This document shows positions 1 to 4,973 of a stretch of DNA of 10,658 bases, one piece after another. A program made the translations under genes and the position numbers. Each line of letters starts with the position of its first letter. Within the stretch, counting starts at the first letter, position 1. The notes beneath the pieces were generated by a model. That model saw only the letters and a program-made list of their open reading frames with translations, searched no databases and was not told where the DNA came from. This DNA is from Thermoleophilia bacterium (lineage in GTDB: Bacteria; Actinomycetota; Thermoleophilia; Gaiellales; Gaiellaceae): contig JACVRU010000055.1 in the NCBI GenBank assembly GCA_014534295.1, forward strand, positions 1-10,658, read 5' to 3'.

Positions 1-733
1 AGCGCGTCGAAGACGCGGTCGTCGACGAAGCGCGCGTAGGGCTCGGGCCGCAGCCTCATCCGCGAGCCCGGCGGGTGCGGCTCGCCCCGCCGGTACTTGC
101 CGGTCAGCCAGCCGCCCGCGAGCGGGCCGAACGGCGTATAGCCCAGGCCTTCGCCTGCGCAGAACGCCAGCACCTCCTCGTCCTGCTCGAGCAGAGAGTG
201 CGAGTTCTGCACCCACTGGAAGCCGCGGGCGCGCCGGAGGAAGGGGACGTCCACGTTGGACGCGCCGACGGCGCCGACGAGCCCTTCCGCCGCGAGCTCC
301 CGCAGCGCGCCGAGCGTGTCCGCCACGGGCGTCTCGGGATCCGGCTCGTGGATCAGGTAGAGGTCGACCCGTTCGAGGCCGAGCCGCTGGAGGGAGCCTG
401 CGAGCTCGCGCCGGATGCGGTCCGGGGCCAGGCCCCGGTCGGCGGGGTCGCCGGTGACGGAGTGGAAGACCTTCGTCGCGAGCACCGGCTCGCGGCCGCG
501 CTCGGCCGCCCACTCCCCGATCCACCGCTCGCTACGGCCCCGCCGTAGGACGCCGCCGTGTCGAAGAGGCGGATCCCGAGGTCCCACGCGGCGTCCATGA
601 GGGCGAAGGCCTCCTCTCGGCCCTCGCCTCGCCCGAAGAAGGCCGGCGCCGAGCCGATGCCGCCGAAGTTGCCGCAGCCGAGCGCGACGCGCGTGACCTC
701 GATGCCGGTGCTTCCGAGCGCTCTGACGTCCAC
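1..733 (-). CDS. Aldo/keto reductase, 3' end outside window, frameshifted
   Basis: NAD(P)H-dependent oxidoreductase of the aldo/keto reductase superfamily, a TIM-barrel enzyme; the substrate cannot be told. The first 65 residues, from a GTG at 733, carry the N-terminal barrel strand and the FDTAASYGG motif with the catalytic Asp (about residue 58) and Tyr (about 63). Continuation in that frame is nonsense and stops at 353. One frame over, from about 539 to position 1, the family sequence resumes without loss: GRSERWIGEW, then LATKVFHS with the catalytic Lys, YLIHEPD with the active-site His, GASNVDV, and QNSHSLLEQDEEVL. One missing base in the C4 run at 538-541 explains it, restoring GGGRSE. 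This is a real recent frameshift or a sequencing error. There is no Shine-Dalgarno sequence; TAGCGT lies 6 bases before the GTG. The gene runs off the left edge. Family assignment is firm; intactness is open. Confidence 0.85.
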
Positions 734-739
734 GGGAGG

Positions 740-749
740 ACGCTACCCT
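740..749. promoter_or_regulatory. Overlapping divergent -10 elements (aldo/keto reductase / tRNA-Ser)
   Basis: On the minus strand TAGCGT (745 to 740) sits 6 bases before the GTG of the reductase, the spacing of a leaderless promoter. On the plus strand TACCCT (744-749) lies 11 bases before the 5' end of tRNA-Ser(GGA). The two hexamers overlap by two bases. No good -35 box is visible for either. Inferred from position only. Confidence 0.4.
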
Positions 750-760
750 GTGCCCTCCAC

Positions 761-849
761 GGAGAGGTGTCCGAGTGGCCTAAGGAGCGCGACTGGAAAT
801 CGCGTACCCGCCGAAAAGCGGGTCGCGGGTTCAAATCCCGCCCTCTCCG
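761..849 (+). tRNA. tRNA-Ser (anticodon GGA)
   Basis: Class II tRNA that folds completely by eye. The acceptor stem GGAGAGG (761-767) pairs with CCTCTCC (842-848) and the discriminator is G849. The anticodon stem CGCGA/TCGCG encloses the loop CTGGAAA, with anticodon GGA at 795-797. The long variable arm ACCCGC/GCGGGT is typical of serine tRNAs. The T arm has the standard GGTTCAAATCC. CCA is not encoded. It reads UCC and UCU codons. A -10-like TACCCT lies 11 bases upstream. Confidence 0.96.
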
Positions 850-867
850 CTTCCCCTGTCGCTTTCG

Positions 868-1434
868 CTATCCGCCCGCGGTCAGCGCCTGGTTGAGCGC
901 GGCGAGCGTGGCCGGGCCCGCGACCCCGTCGGCGTCGAGGCCCGAGTCCGCCTGGAATTGCCTGACCGCCTCGGCCGTTCCGGGGCCGTAGACGCCGTCG
1001 GGGGTGCCGACGTCGTAGCCGAGCTGCGCGAGCCCCTGCTGGAGGAGCGTGACGCTCTGGCCCTCGTCGCCGGAGGTCAGGGTCGCGTCGGTGGGGACGG
1101 TGATCGGGGGCTGCGCGGTTTCGGTCGTCTGCGTCTCTCCGGTGCCCGTCGGCGCGGTGGCCGTCGCCCCCGTCGTGGCGGTCGGGGTGCCCGCGGGCTC
1201 CTCGTCGTCCCCGCCGACCACGCGCGCGATACCGATCCCGGCGAGGATCAGCGCGACCACGACCGCGCCCGCCGCGATCAGCGGCCGCCGGTCGGTCGGG
1301 CCGCCGTCGTATTCGGGCTCCTCCTCGAGCCACGTCTCCGCCTCCGGGTCGCGAAACGCGCCGGAGGGCTCCCTGCCGGGCTCCTCGAACCAATCCTCCG
1401 CGAAATCGTCACGGTCGTCGCCGCCGGTCGACAC
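868..1434 (-). CDS. Membrane-anchored peptidoglycan-binding domain protein
   Basis: The protein has 188 residues. Residues 1-50 are very acidic and likely cytoplasmic; about 51-73 form one hydrophobic helix (PLIAAGAVVVALILAGIGIA). Residues 82-118 are a Thr/Ala/Pro-rich linker, as expected for a stretch crossing the wall. Residues 124-182 are a PG_binding_1 (PF01471) domain, recognisable from GQSVTLLQQGLAQLGY, the DGVYGPGTAEAVRQFQ repeat core and DGVAGPATLAAL. The probable topology is N-in, with the binding domain outside on cell-wall peptide stems. No catalytic domain is present, so it is a wall-tethering or sensing protein rather than a hydrolase; its exact job is unknown. The GTG start at 1434 has no Shine-Dalgarno but has TAGGTT 7 bases before it. 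The gene stands alone, ending 18 bases from tRNA-Ser(GGA). Confidence 0.85.
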   Translation of the reverse strand: MSTGGDDRDDFAEDWFEEPGREPSGAFRDPEAETWLEEEPEYDGGPTDRRPLIAAGAVVVALILAGIGIARVVGGDDEEPAGTPTATTGATATAPTGTGETQTTETAQPPITVPTDATLTSGDEGQSVTLLQQGLAQLGYDVGTPDGVYGPGTAEAVRQFQADSGLDADGVAGPATLAALNQALTAGG

Positions 1435-1441
1435 GGCGACA

Positions 1442-1447
1442 AACCTA
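1442..1447 (-). promoter_or_regulatory. Candidate leaderless -10 element for the PG-binding protein
   Basis: TAGGTT reads 1447 to 1442 on the minus strand and ends 7 bases before the GTG at 1434. There is no ribosome binding site between. A -35 box is not recognisable. The spacing would put transcription start at or next to the start codon. Confidence 0.4.
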
Positions 1448-1592
1448 CAGCGTCACGCGGATGACCGGGGGCTCCCCGCCCCCGCGCGCTCTCCGGGCCG
1501 ATGCCCGCCCCGGACGGTATTTTTGACTGCGTGGCGACTGCGACCCGTGCCCAGTTGACAGGTGTTCTTGCGGACCGCCGGCTTGCCCCGCC

Positions 1593-2036
1593 GTGGAGCC
1601 CGATACAGCGAGCGACACAGCGAGCGTGACCGCGGTGCGCGATCCGTCCGCAGAGTCGCCGACCCCGCACCGCGCGACCGTCCTGGTCGTCGACGACGAC
1701 CTGCTGGTCCGCGGGGTCGTCTCGGAGATGCTCGCCTCCCTCGGGCACGAGGTGATGGTCGCGGAAGCGCCCGACGAGGCGCTCGCCGCCATGCGGGACT
1801 CGCGCCCGGTCGATCTCCTCCTCACCGACGTCGTGCTGCCGGGCGAGAACGGGCCGGAGTTCGCCGCGCGCTGCCGGGCGCTCCGGCCCGGCCTGCGCGT
1901 GCTCTTCATGTCGGGATACGTCGATCGTGCGATCGTGGAGCGCCAGGTGCTCGAGCGGGGAGAGAGCTTCATCCAGAAGCCGTTCTCGCGCGAAGAGCTG
2001 GCGTTCAAGCTCCGGGAAGCGCTCGAGCGCCGCTGA
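1593..2036 (+). CDS. Single-domain response regulator (receiver only)
   Basis: The protein has 147 residues from the GTG at 1593. After a 27-residue leader, residues 28-145 are one CheY-like receiver: acidic cluster DDD 34-36, phosphoacceptor Asp79 in LLLTDVVLPG, Ser107 in FMSGY, and Lys129 in FIQKPF. All phosphorylation residues are present. There is no DNA-binding or enzymatic output domain, so it should act by protein contact or as a phosphorelay intermediate. The sequence style (FMSGY, FIQKPFSREEL) resembles receivers at the ends of hybrid histidine kinases, but no kinase is encoded nearby. The start is uncertain: GTG codons at 1626 and 1635 would also keep the whole domain, and the leader includes a DTAS-DTAS repeat. 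The gene is convergent with the serine tRNAs downstream. Confidence 0.9.
   Translation: MEPDTASDTASVTAVRDPSAESPTPHRATVLVVDDDLLVRGVVSEMLASLGHEVMVAEAPDEALAAMRDSRPVDLLLTDVVLPGENGPEFAARCRALRPGLRVLFMSGYVDRAIVERQVLERGESFIQKPFSREELAFKLREALERR
1605..1628 (+). repeat. 12-bp tandem direct repeat in the response regulator leader
   Basis: Two 12-base units, ACAGCGAGCGAC then ACAGCGAGCGTG, are identical at ten positions and lie in frame, giving DTAS twice in the protein leader. The second copy ends in an alternative GTG start codon (1626-1628). It looks like a local slippage duplication in a non-conserved tail. Confidence 0.7.
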
Positions 2037-2077
2037 CCCCTTGCGGCGCTCGCCGAGCAGTGTCCGCCGGCCGTCAG

Positions 2078-2164
2078 CGGAGGGGGAGGGATTTGAACCC
2101 TCGAGGGGCTTGCACCCCTAACGGTTTTCGAGACCGCCCCGTTCGGCCGCTCCGGCACCCCTCC
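2078..2164 (-). tRNA. tRNA-Ser (anticodon CGA)
   Basis: Class II tRNA on the minus strand. The acceptor GGAGGGG (2164 to 2158) pairs with CCCCTCC (2085 to 2079); the discriminator is G at 2078. Anticodon stem GCGGT/ACCGT has one G-U pair and the loop is CTCGAAA, with anticodon CGA at 2130-2128. The variable arm AGGGG/CCCCT is long and the T arm GAGGG-TTCAAAT-CCCTC is perfect. It reads UCG. The 5' end is 4 bases from the end of tRNA-Ser(GCT), so the two are surely co-transcribed. Confidence 0.95.
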
Positions 2165-2168
2165 GAGG

Positions 2169-2259
2169 CGGAGAAGGAGGGATTCGAACCCTCGATGGAG
2201 CCATTCAGCCCCATAACGCCTTAGCAGGGCGCCGCCTTCAGCCACTCGGCCACTTCTCC
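2169..2259 (-). tRNA. tRNA-Ser (anticodon GCT)
   Basis: Class II tRNA on the minus strand. Acceptor GGAGAAG (2259 to 2253) pairs with CTTCTCC (2176 to 2170); the discriminator is G at 2169. Anticodon stem GCGCC/GGCGT encloses CTGCTAA, with anticodon GCT at 2225-2223. It has a long variable arm and a standard T arm, GAGGG-TTCGAAT-CCCTC. It reads AGC and AGU. It is the first gene of the tandem pair. Confidence 0.95.
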
Positions 2260-2269
2260 GCGTCCGCGC

Positions 2270-2275
2270 ATGGTA
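2270..2275 (-). promoter_or_regulatory. Candidate -10 element of the tRNA-Ser pair
   Basis: TACCAT reads 2275 to 2270 on the minus strand, 10 bases before the mature 5' end of tRNA-Ser(GCT). A -35 at normal spacing would fall on the T-run of the upstream terminator (2293-2297), so the two signals abut. Inferred from sequence and position. Confidence 0.4.
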
Positions 2276-2292
2276 GCCGCTCCGGGTCCACG

Positions 2293-2326
2293 AAAAAGCC
2301 CGCCGCAGTGCCGCAGACGGGCTTTT
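2293..2326 (-). terminator. Rho-independent terminator downstream of the GroES-like gene
   Basis: A perfect 9-bp stem AAAAGCCCG (2294-2302) / CGGGCTTTT (2318-2326) with a 15-base loop. On the minus strand it ends in five T (2297 to 2293), so it would end transcription coming from the GroES-like gene before the tRNA pair. It is nearly symmetric and could also act on plus-strand transcripts. The loop holds a CCGCAG direct repeat. Confidence 0.8.
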
Positions 2327-2374
2327 CCAGCCGGATATCGAGGGGGGAGAACCGGCTGCCTCAACTATGCCACG

Positions 2375-2398
2375 TCGAGGGGCATCCGCATGCCTCGA
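2375..2398 (-). other. Inverted repeat in the GroES 3' region
   Basis: TCGAGG (2375-2380) pairs with CCTCGA (2393-2398), and CAT/ATG inside extends the stem around a short loop with a two-base bulge. A further AGCCGG/CCGGCT pair lies at 2330-ish (2329-2334 with 2352-2357). Neither is followed by a T-run. Together with the terminator they make the 94 bases after the GroES stop unusually structured; otherwise I see nothing in 2327-2420. Confidence 0.45.
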
Positions 2399-2420
2399 AT
2401 GGGGGATTCTTAGAAATCTC

Positions 2421-2717
2421 CTAGTCGTGCACGCGGGCGATCAGCTCGCTCCGCCTCACCACGCGCACCGGGGAGCCCGAGAGCCGAACCTCGAACCCGG
2501 AGTCCTTGGGGAACAGCACCTTGTCGCCGACCTCGATCCCGTCTGCCTCCGCGCCCGCGGCCGTGACGATGCCGGTGCGGCAGCCGGCGTCGGCGCCGGC
2601 GGGGATGATCAGGCCGCTCCGCGTCCACGTCTCCGAGTCGGCGGCCTCGATGACGACGTACTCGTCGAGGGGCTCCAGGGAGACCGTCAGGTGCTGCTCG
2701 CGCTGCCGCTCGGCCAT
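2421..2717 (-). CDS. groES: GroES-like co-chaperonin (Cpn10 family), not paired with groEL
   Basis: The protein has 98 residues, the normal Cpn10 length. It caps GroEL rings during ATP-driven folding in the cytoplasm. Family features run in order: LEPLDEYVVI near the N-terminus (12-23), a mobile-loop region with the GroEL-contacting hydrophobic triplet in SGLIIPAG (34-41), GIVTAAG (49-55), VGDKVLFPKDSG (63-74), and the C-terminal strand ELIARVHD. Conservation is moderate, and residues 43-60 are diverged from typical GroES. No groEL follows; the gene is alone, ahead of a strong terminator, so it may be a second or divergent copy. The ATG at 2717 is preceded by GAGG at 8 bases. A TATCCT 7 bases before it could instead be a leaderless -10, and the two readings conflict. 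The start lies 21 bp from the divergent polymerase start. Confidence 0.85.
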   Translation of the reverse strand: MAERQREQHLTVSLEPLDEYVVIEAADSETWTRSGLIIPAGADAGCRTGIVTAAGAEADGIEVGDKVLFPKDSGFEVRLSGSPVRVVRRSELIARVHD

Positions 2718-2724
2718 CCGCCTC

Positions 2725-2732
2725 AGGATACT
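2725..2732. promoter_or_regulatory. Overlapping divergent -10 elements (groES / primase-polymerase)
   Basis: On the minus strand TATCCT (2730 to 2725) ends 7 bases before the groES ATG. On the plus strand GATACT (2727-2732), a weaker -10 match, ends 6 bases before the polymerase ATG. The whole start-to-start gap is 21 bp (2718-2738). It also contains GAGG for the minus gene and AGGA (2725-2728) for the plus gene, so a conventional promoter would have to lie inside the neighbouring gene. Confidence 0.4.
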
Positions 2733-2738
2733 GCCGGA

Positions 2739-3710
2739 ATGGATGTCAGGATCTCGAATCCGGACAAGGTCTTCTTCCCGCGGCGCGGGCTGACGAAGGG
2801 CGACCTGGTCGGCTACTACGTCGACCTCGCTCCGCAGATCCTCCATCACGTCCAGCGCCGCCCGATGCAGATGCTCCGGTACCCGGACGGCGTCGATGGC
2901 TTCAGCTTCTACCAGAAGCGGATCCCGCCCAATCACCCGGACTTCGTCGAGACCGTCCACGTCGTCTTCCCGTCGGCGAACGAGATCGACTTCGCGGTCG
3001 CCAACAACGAGCGCGCGCTCGCCTGGGTCGTGAACCTCGGGTGCATCGACCTGCACACGTGGCACTCGCGGGTGACCGACGTCGAGCGGCCCGACTACCT
3101 GCTGATCGACCTCGACCCGAGCGAGGGCAACCCCTGGAGCCACGTCCAGAAGATCGCGCTCGTCGTGAAGGAGGTGCTCGACGAGCTCGGGCTGGCGAGC
3201 TACCCGAAGACGTCGGGCTCGACCGGCCTCCACATCCTCGCCCCGATCAAGCCGGAGCTCCGGTTTCCCTGGGTGCGCGACTTCGCGCGCGAGGTGGCCA
3301 AGGAGGTCGAACGCCGGATCGACGACCAGTCCGTCGCGACGACCCGCTGGAAGGTCGCGGAGCGCGTCGGCGTCTTCGTCGACTACGGCCAGAACGCCCG
3401 CGACCGGACGATCGCGTGCGCCTACTCGATCCGGCCGACGCCCGATGCGCGCGCCTCCGCGCCGCTCCGCTGGGAGGAGGTCGCGGATGTCGACCCGGCC
3501 GTGTTCACGCTCACGTCGATGCGCGAGCGGCTCGACGCGGTGGGTGACCTCACCGCCGGGATGTGGCGGCGGAAGGCGAGCCTGCTGACGCGGTTCGAGC
3601 AGCTCGGGCTGGAGGCGCCGACGACCGACGAGCATCCCCGCGACAGGTTCGCCGGTCGCGGGCGCGGCGCGTGGTCTTCGAAGACCGGGCGCTCACGCAG
3701 CGCCGAGTAG
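2739..3710 (+). CDS. Prim-PolC / LigD-PolDom type primase-polymerase
   Basis: The protein has 323 residues and is an archaeo-eukaryotic primase superfamily polymerase that fills short gaps, preferring ribonucleotides in characterised relatives. The catalytic acids are visible: DLDP (Asp124, Asp126) and Asp215 in VFVDYGQN. The nucleotide-binding SGSTGLHI motif lies at 159-166 with His165. RPMQMLRYPDG (41-51), HTWHSR (106-111) and ARDRTIACAYSIRP (220-233) complete the family signature. The C-terminal SAPLRWEE and TSMRERL...GDLTAGM blocks fit stand-alone Prim-PolC better than the polymerase domain of three-domain LigD. No ligase or phosphoesterase domain is fused. The ligase is the next gene, convergent and overlapping by 18 bp. 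AGGA lies 10 bases before the ATG. The reading frame extends upstream but that part is antisense to groES. Confidence 0.92.
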   Translation: MDVRISNPDKVFFPRRGLTKGDLVGYYVDLAPQILHHVQRRPMQMLRYPDGVDGFSFYQKRIPPNHPDFVETVHVVFPSANEIDFAVANNERALAWVVNLGCIDLHTWHSRVTDVERPDYLLIDLDPSEGNPWSHVQKIALVVKEVLDELGLASYPKTSGSTGLHILAPIKPELRFPWVRDFAREVAKEVERRIDDQSVATTRWKVAERVGVFVDYGQNARDRTIACAYSIRPTPDARASAPLRWEEVADVDPAVFTLTSMRERLDAVGDLTAGMWRRKASLLTRFEQLGLEAPTTDEHPRDRFAGRGRGAWSSKTGRSRSAE

Positions 3711-4697
3711 CTCGCCGACAGTCGGGTCGCCCTTGCGGCGCGGGGGGCGCACCTCGCGCCACGTGCACTGCGCGGGGTCCTTGTCGGGACGGAATCGGAG
3801 CAGCCGCGTCCCGTGCCGGAAGCGGCGGCGCTCGAGCTTGTCGAAGCGGATCTCGGCGACGAGCTCGGGTCGCAGGGCCGACTGCTCGAGCTCGGGGTTG
3901 CCCCAGCGGTTCGGCTCCGAGAAACGGCGGTCGGGCGCGTCTTCCAGGAGCGGCTCGACGAGGGCGCGGATCTCGTCGTGGCGCCTGCGCGGCACTGCGG
4001 CCGAGCCGACGTACTGGAGCTCGTCCCTCTCGTACAGGCCGAGGAGGAGCGTCGCGAGCGTCCCGTCGGCCTTCCAGCGGACACCGACCACGACGCAGTC
4101 CGCCGTCCGGTGGTGCTTCGCCTTGACGACGCCGTCGCGCGAGCCGGGGAGATACGGGAGCTCGAGCCGCTTCGCGACCACGCCGTCGAGGCCGGCCTGC
4201 TCGAGCCGCTCCAGCCACCGCTGGGCCTGGTCGCGGTCGCGAGTCGTCGGCGAGAGCGTGAAGCCCCTCGCGCGGCGCTCGAGCTCCTGCCGGCGGCGCT
4301 CGAGCGGCAGCTCGTGCAGCGGCTTCGCGTTCCAGAGCAGGATGTCGAAGGCGACGTAGCGAGCCGGTATCTCGGCGGACAGCTTGCGAACGCGGCTCTC
4401 GGCCGGATGGAGCCGCATCTGCATCGCGTCGAAGTCGAGGGCGCCGTTTCGTTCGATGACTATCTCGCCGTCGAGGGCGGAGTGGGGCGGGAGCAGGTCG
4501 CCGAGCTCGGCCAGCTCGGGGAAGTAGCGGAGCAGCGGGCGGCCGTTGCGGCTCCAGAGCGCGAGCTCGCCGCCGTCGTTTTCGAGCACCCCGCGGAACC
4601 CGTCCCACTTCGGCTCGTACTGCCAGCCGTCAGGCTGTGGCAGCTCCGCGACGAGCTCGGCCTCCATCGGGGGGAACGGGACGTTTGCGCCGGGCAC
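3693..4697 (-). CDS. ligC: ATP-dependent DNA ligase, LigC type
   Basis: The protein has 334 residues from the GTG at 4697, or 324 from the ATG at 4667. It seals 3'-OH/5'-phosphate nicks using ATP. Nucleotidyltransferase motifs run in order: motif I EPKWDGFRG with the AMP-accepting Lys30, the SRNGRPL block (49-55), LDGEIVI (75-81), motif III VAFDILLW (115-122), motif IV DGVVAKR (171-177), and motif V VKAKHHR (191-197). An OB-fold follows, ending in RFRHGTRLLRFRPDKDP (292-308). HPAESRVRKLS and the OB block match mycobacterial LigC as I recall it. No polymerase or nuclease domain is fused. The longer GTG form is preferred because VPFPPMEAEL resembles the usual N-terminus and a TACGCT lies 9 bases upstream. 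No Shine-Dalgarno is seen. Its 3' end overlaps the primase-polymerase gene, its likely partner. Confidence 0.93.
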   Translation of the reverse strand: MPGANVPFPPMEAELVAELPQPDGWQYEPKWDGFRGVLENDGGELALWSRNGRPLLRYFPELAELGDLLPPHSALDGEIVIERNGALDFDAMQMRLHPAESRVRKLSAEIPARYVAFDILLWNAKPLHELPLERRRQELERRARGFTLSPTTRDRDQAQRWLERLEQAGLDGVVAKRLELPYLPGSRDGVVKAKHHRTADCVVVGVRWKADGTLATLLLGLYERDELQYVGSAAVPRRRHDEIRALVEPLLEDAPDRRFSEPNRWGNPELEQSALRPELVAEIRFDKLERRRFRHGTRLLRFRPDKDPAQCTWREVRPPRRKGDPTVGELLGAA

Positions 4698-4705
4698 CGC
4701 CCGGC

Positions 4706-4712
4706 TAGCGTA
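4706..4712. promoter_or_regulatory. Overlapping divergent -10 elements (ligC / 84-residue protein)
   Basis: The seven bases TAGCGTA hold both hexamers: TAGCGT on the plus strand, ending 7 bases before the GTG at 4719, and TACGCT on the minus strand, ending 9 bases before the GTG at 4697. The start-to-start gap is 21 bp (4698-4718) with no ribosome binding site for either gene. The same TAGCGT occurs before the aldo/keto reductase. Confidence 0.45.
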
Positions 4713-4718
4713 CTGCCC

Positions 4719-4973
4719 GTGACCGAGCTGGACGGCGAGTGGGAGGTCGTGCCGCTGCCCGGCGTCCGGAAGCGGATCCGGGGCGACCGCGGCTGGACGT
4801 CCATCGGCCGGCTGCCGGGGGCGCCCTTCGACGTCCGCGGGCTGGAGCTCCACTACCGCTTCCCGTTCCGGGGCCTCGTCGACGTGCTCGAGCCCGACGG
4901 GGAAGGCTACCGCGGCCGAGCGAAGATCTTCGGGCGTGACGTCGGCGGCTTCCGGCTGCGGCGCGCTCGCTAG
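4719..4973 (+). CDS. Hypothetical 84-residue protein
   Basis: I do not recognise a named family. The protein starts at GTG 4719 with a TAGCGT 7 bases before it and no Shine-Dalgarno. It opens with MTELDGEWEVVPLPGV and has RKRIRGDRG (17-25), LPGAPFDVRG (32-41), LHYRFPFRGLVDVLEPDGEG (44-63) and a basic C-terminus. Alternating hydrophobic and polar residues and many Gly turns suggest a small all-beta fold. There is no signal peptide, transmembrane helix or cysteine, so it is probably cytoplasmic. Predicted charge is mildly basic. That it is a gene is supported by the clean start context, the tight divergent spacing to ligC and the precise stop overlap with the thioredoxin-like gene. The frame extends upstream but only as antisense of ligC. 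A link to DNA repair rests only on its shared promoter region with ligC. Confidence 0.75.
   Translation: MTELDGEWEVVPLPGVRKRIRGDRGWTSIGRLPGAPFDVRGLELHYRFPFRGLVDVLEPDGEGYRGRAKIFGRDVGGFRLRRAR

Noticed and set aside
75..548. Plus-strand frame opposite the aldo/keto reductase
   Set aside because: Exact shadow of the reductase continuation frame; its length only confirms that the minus frame is open there.
1555..1560. TTGACA resembling a -35 box before the response regulator
   Set aside because: No TANNNT follows at 16-19 bases, so a promoter cannot be supported from this hexamer alone.
2044..2055. CGGCG-CT-CGCCG hairpin after the response regulator
   Set aside because: Two-base loop, no T-run; common by chance in GC-rich sequence, so not called a terminator.
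2367..2738. Upstream extension of the primase-polymerase frame
   Set aside because: It is antisense to groES and shows no family sequence; the ATG at 2739 gives the canonical N-terminus.
2421..3635. Long minus-strand open frame of 404 codons
   Set aside because: Only the last 98 codons (GroES-like) are real. The rest is antisense to the primase-polymerase, whose motifs are unmistakable.
3813..4718. Plus-strand open frame opposite ligC
   Set aside because: A shadow frame of the ligase; only its end from 4719 has an independent start context.
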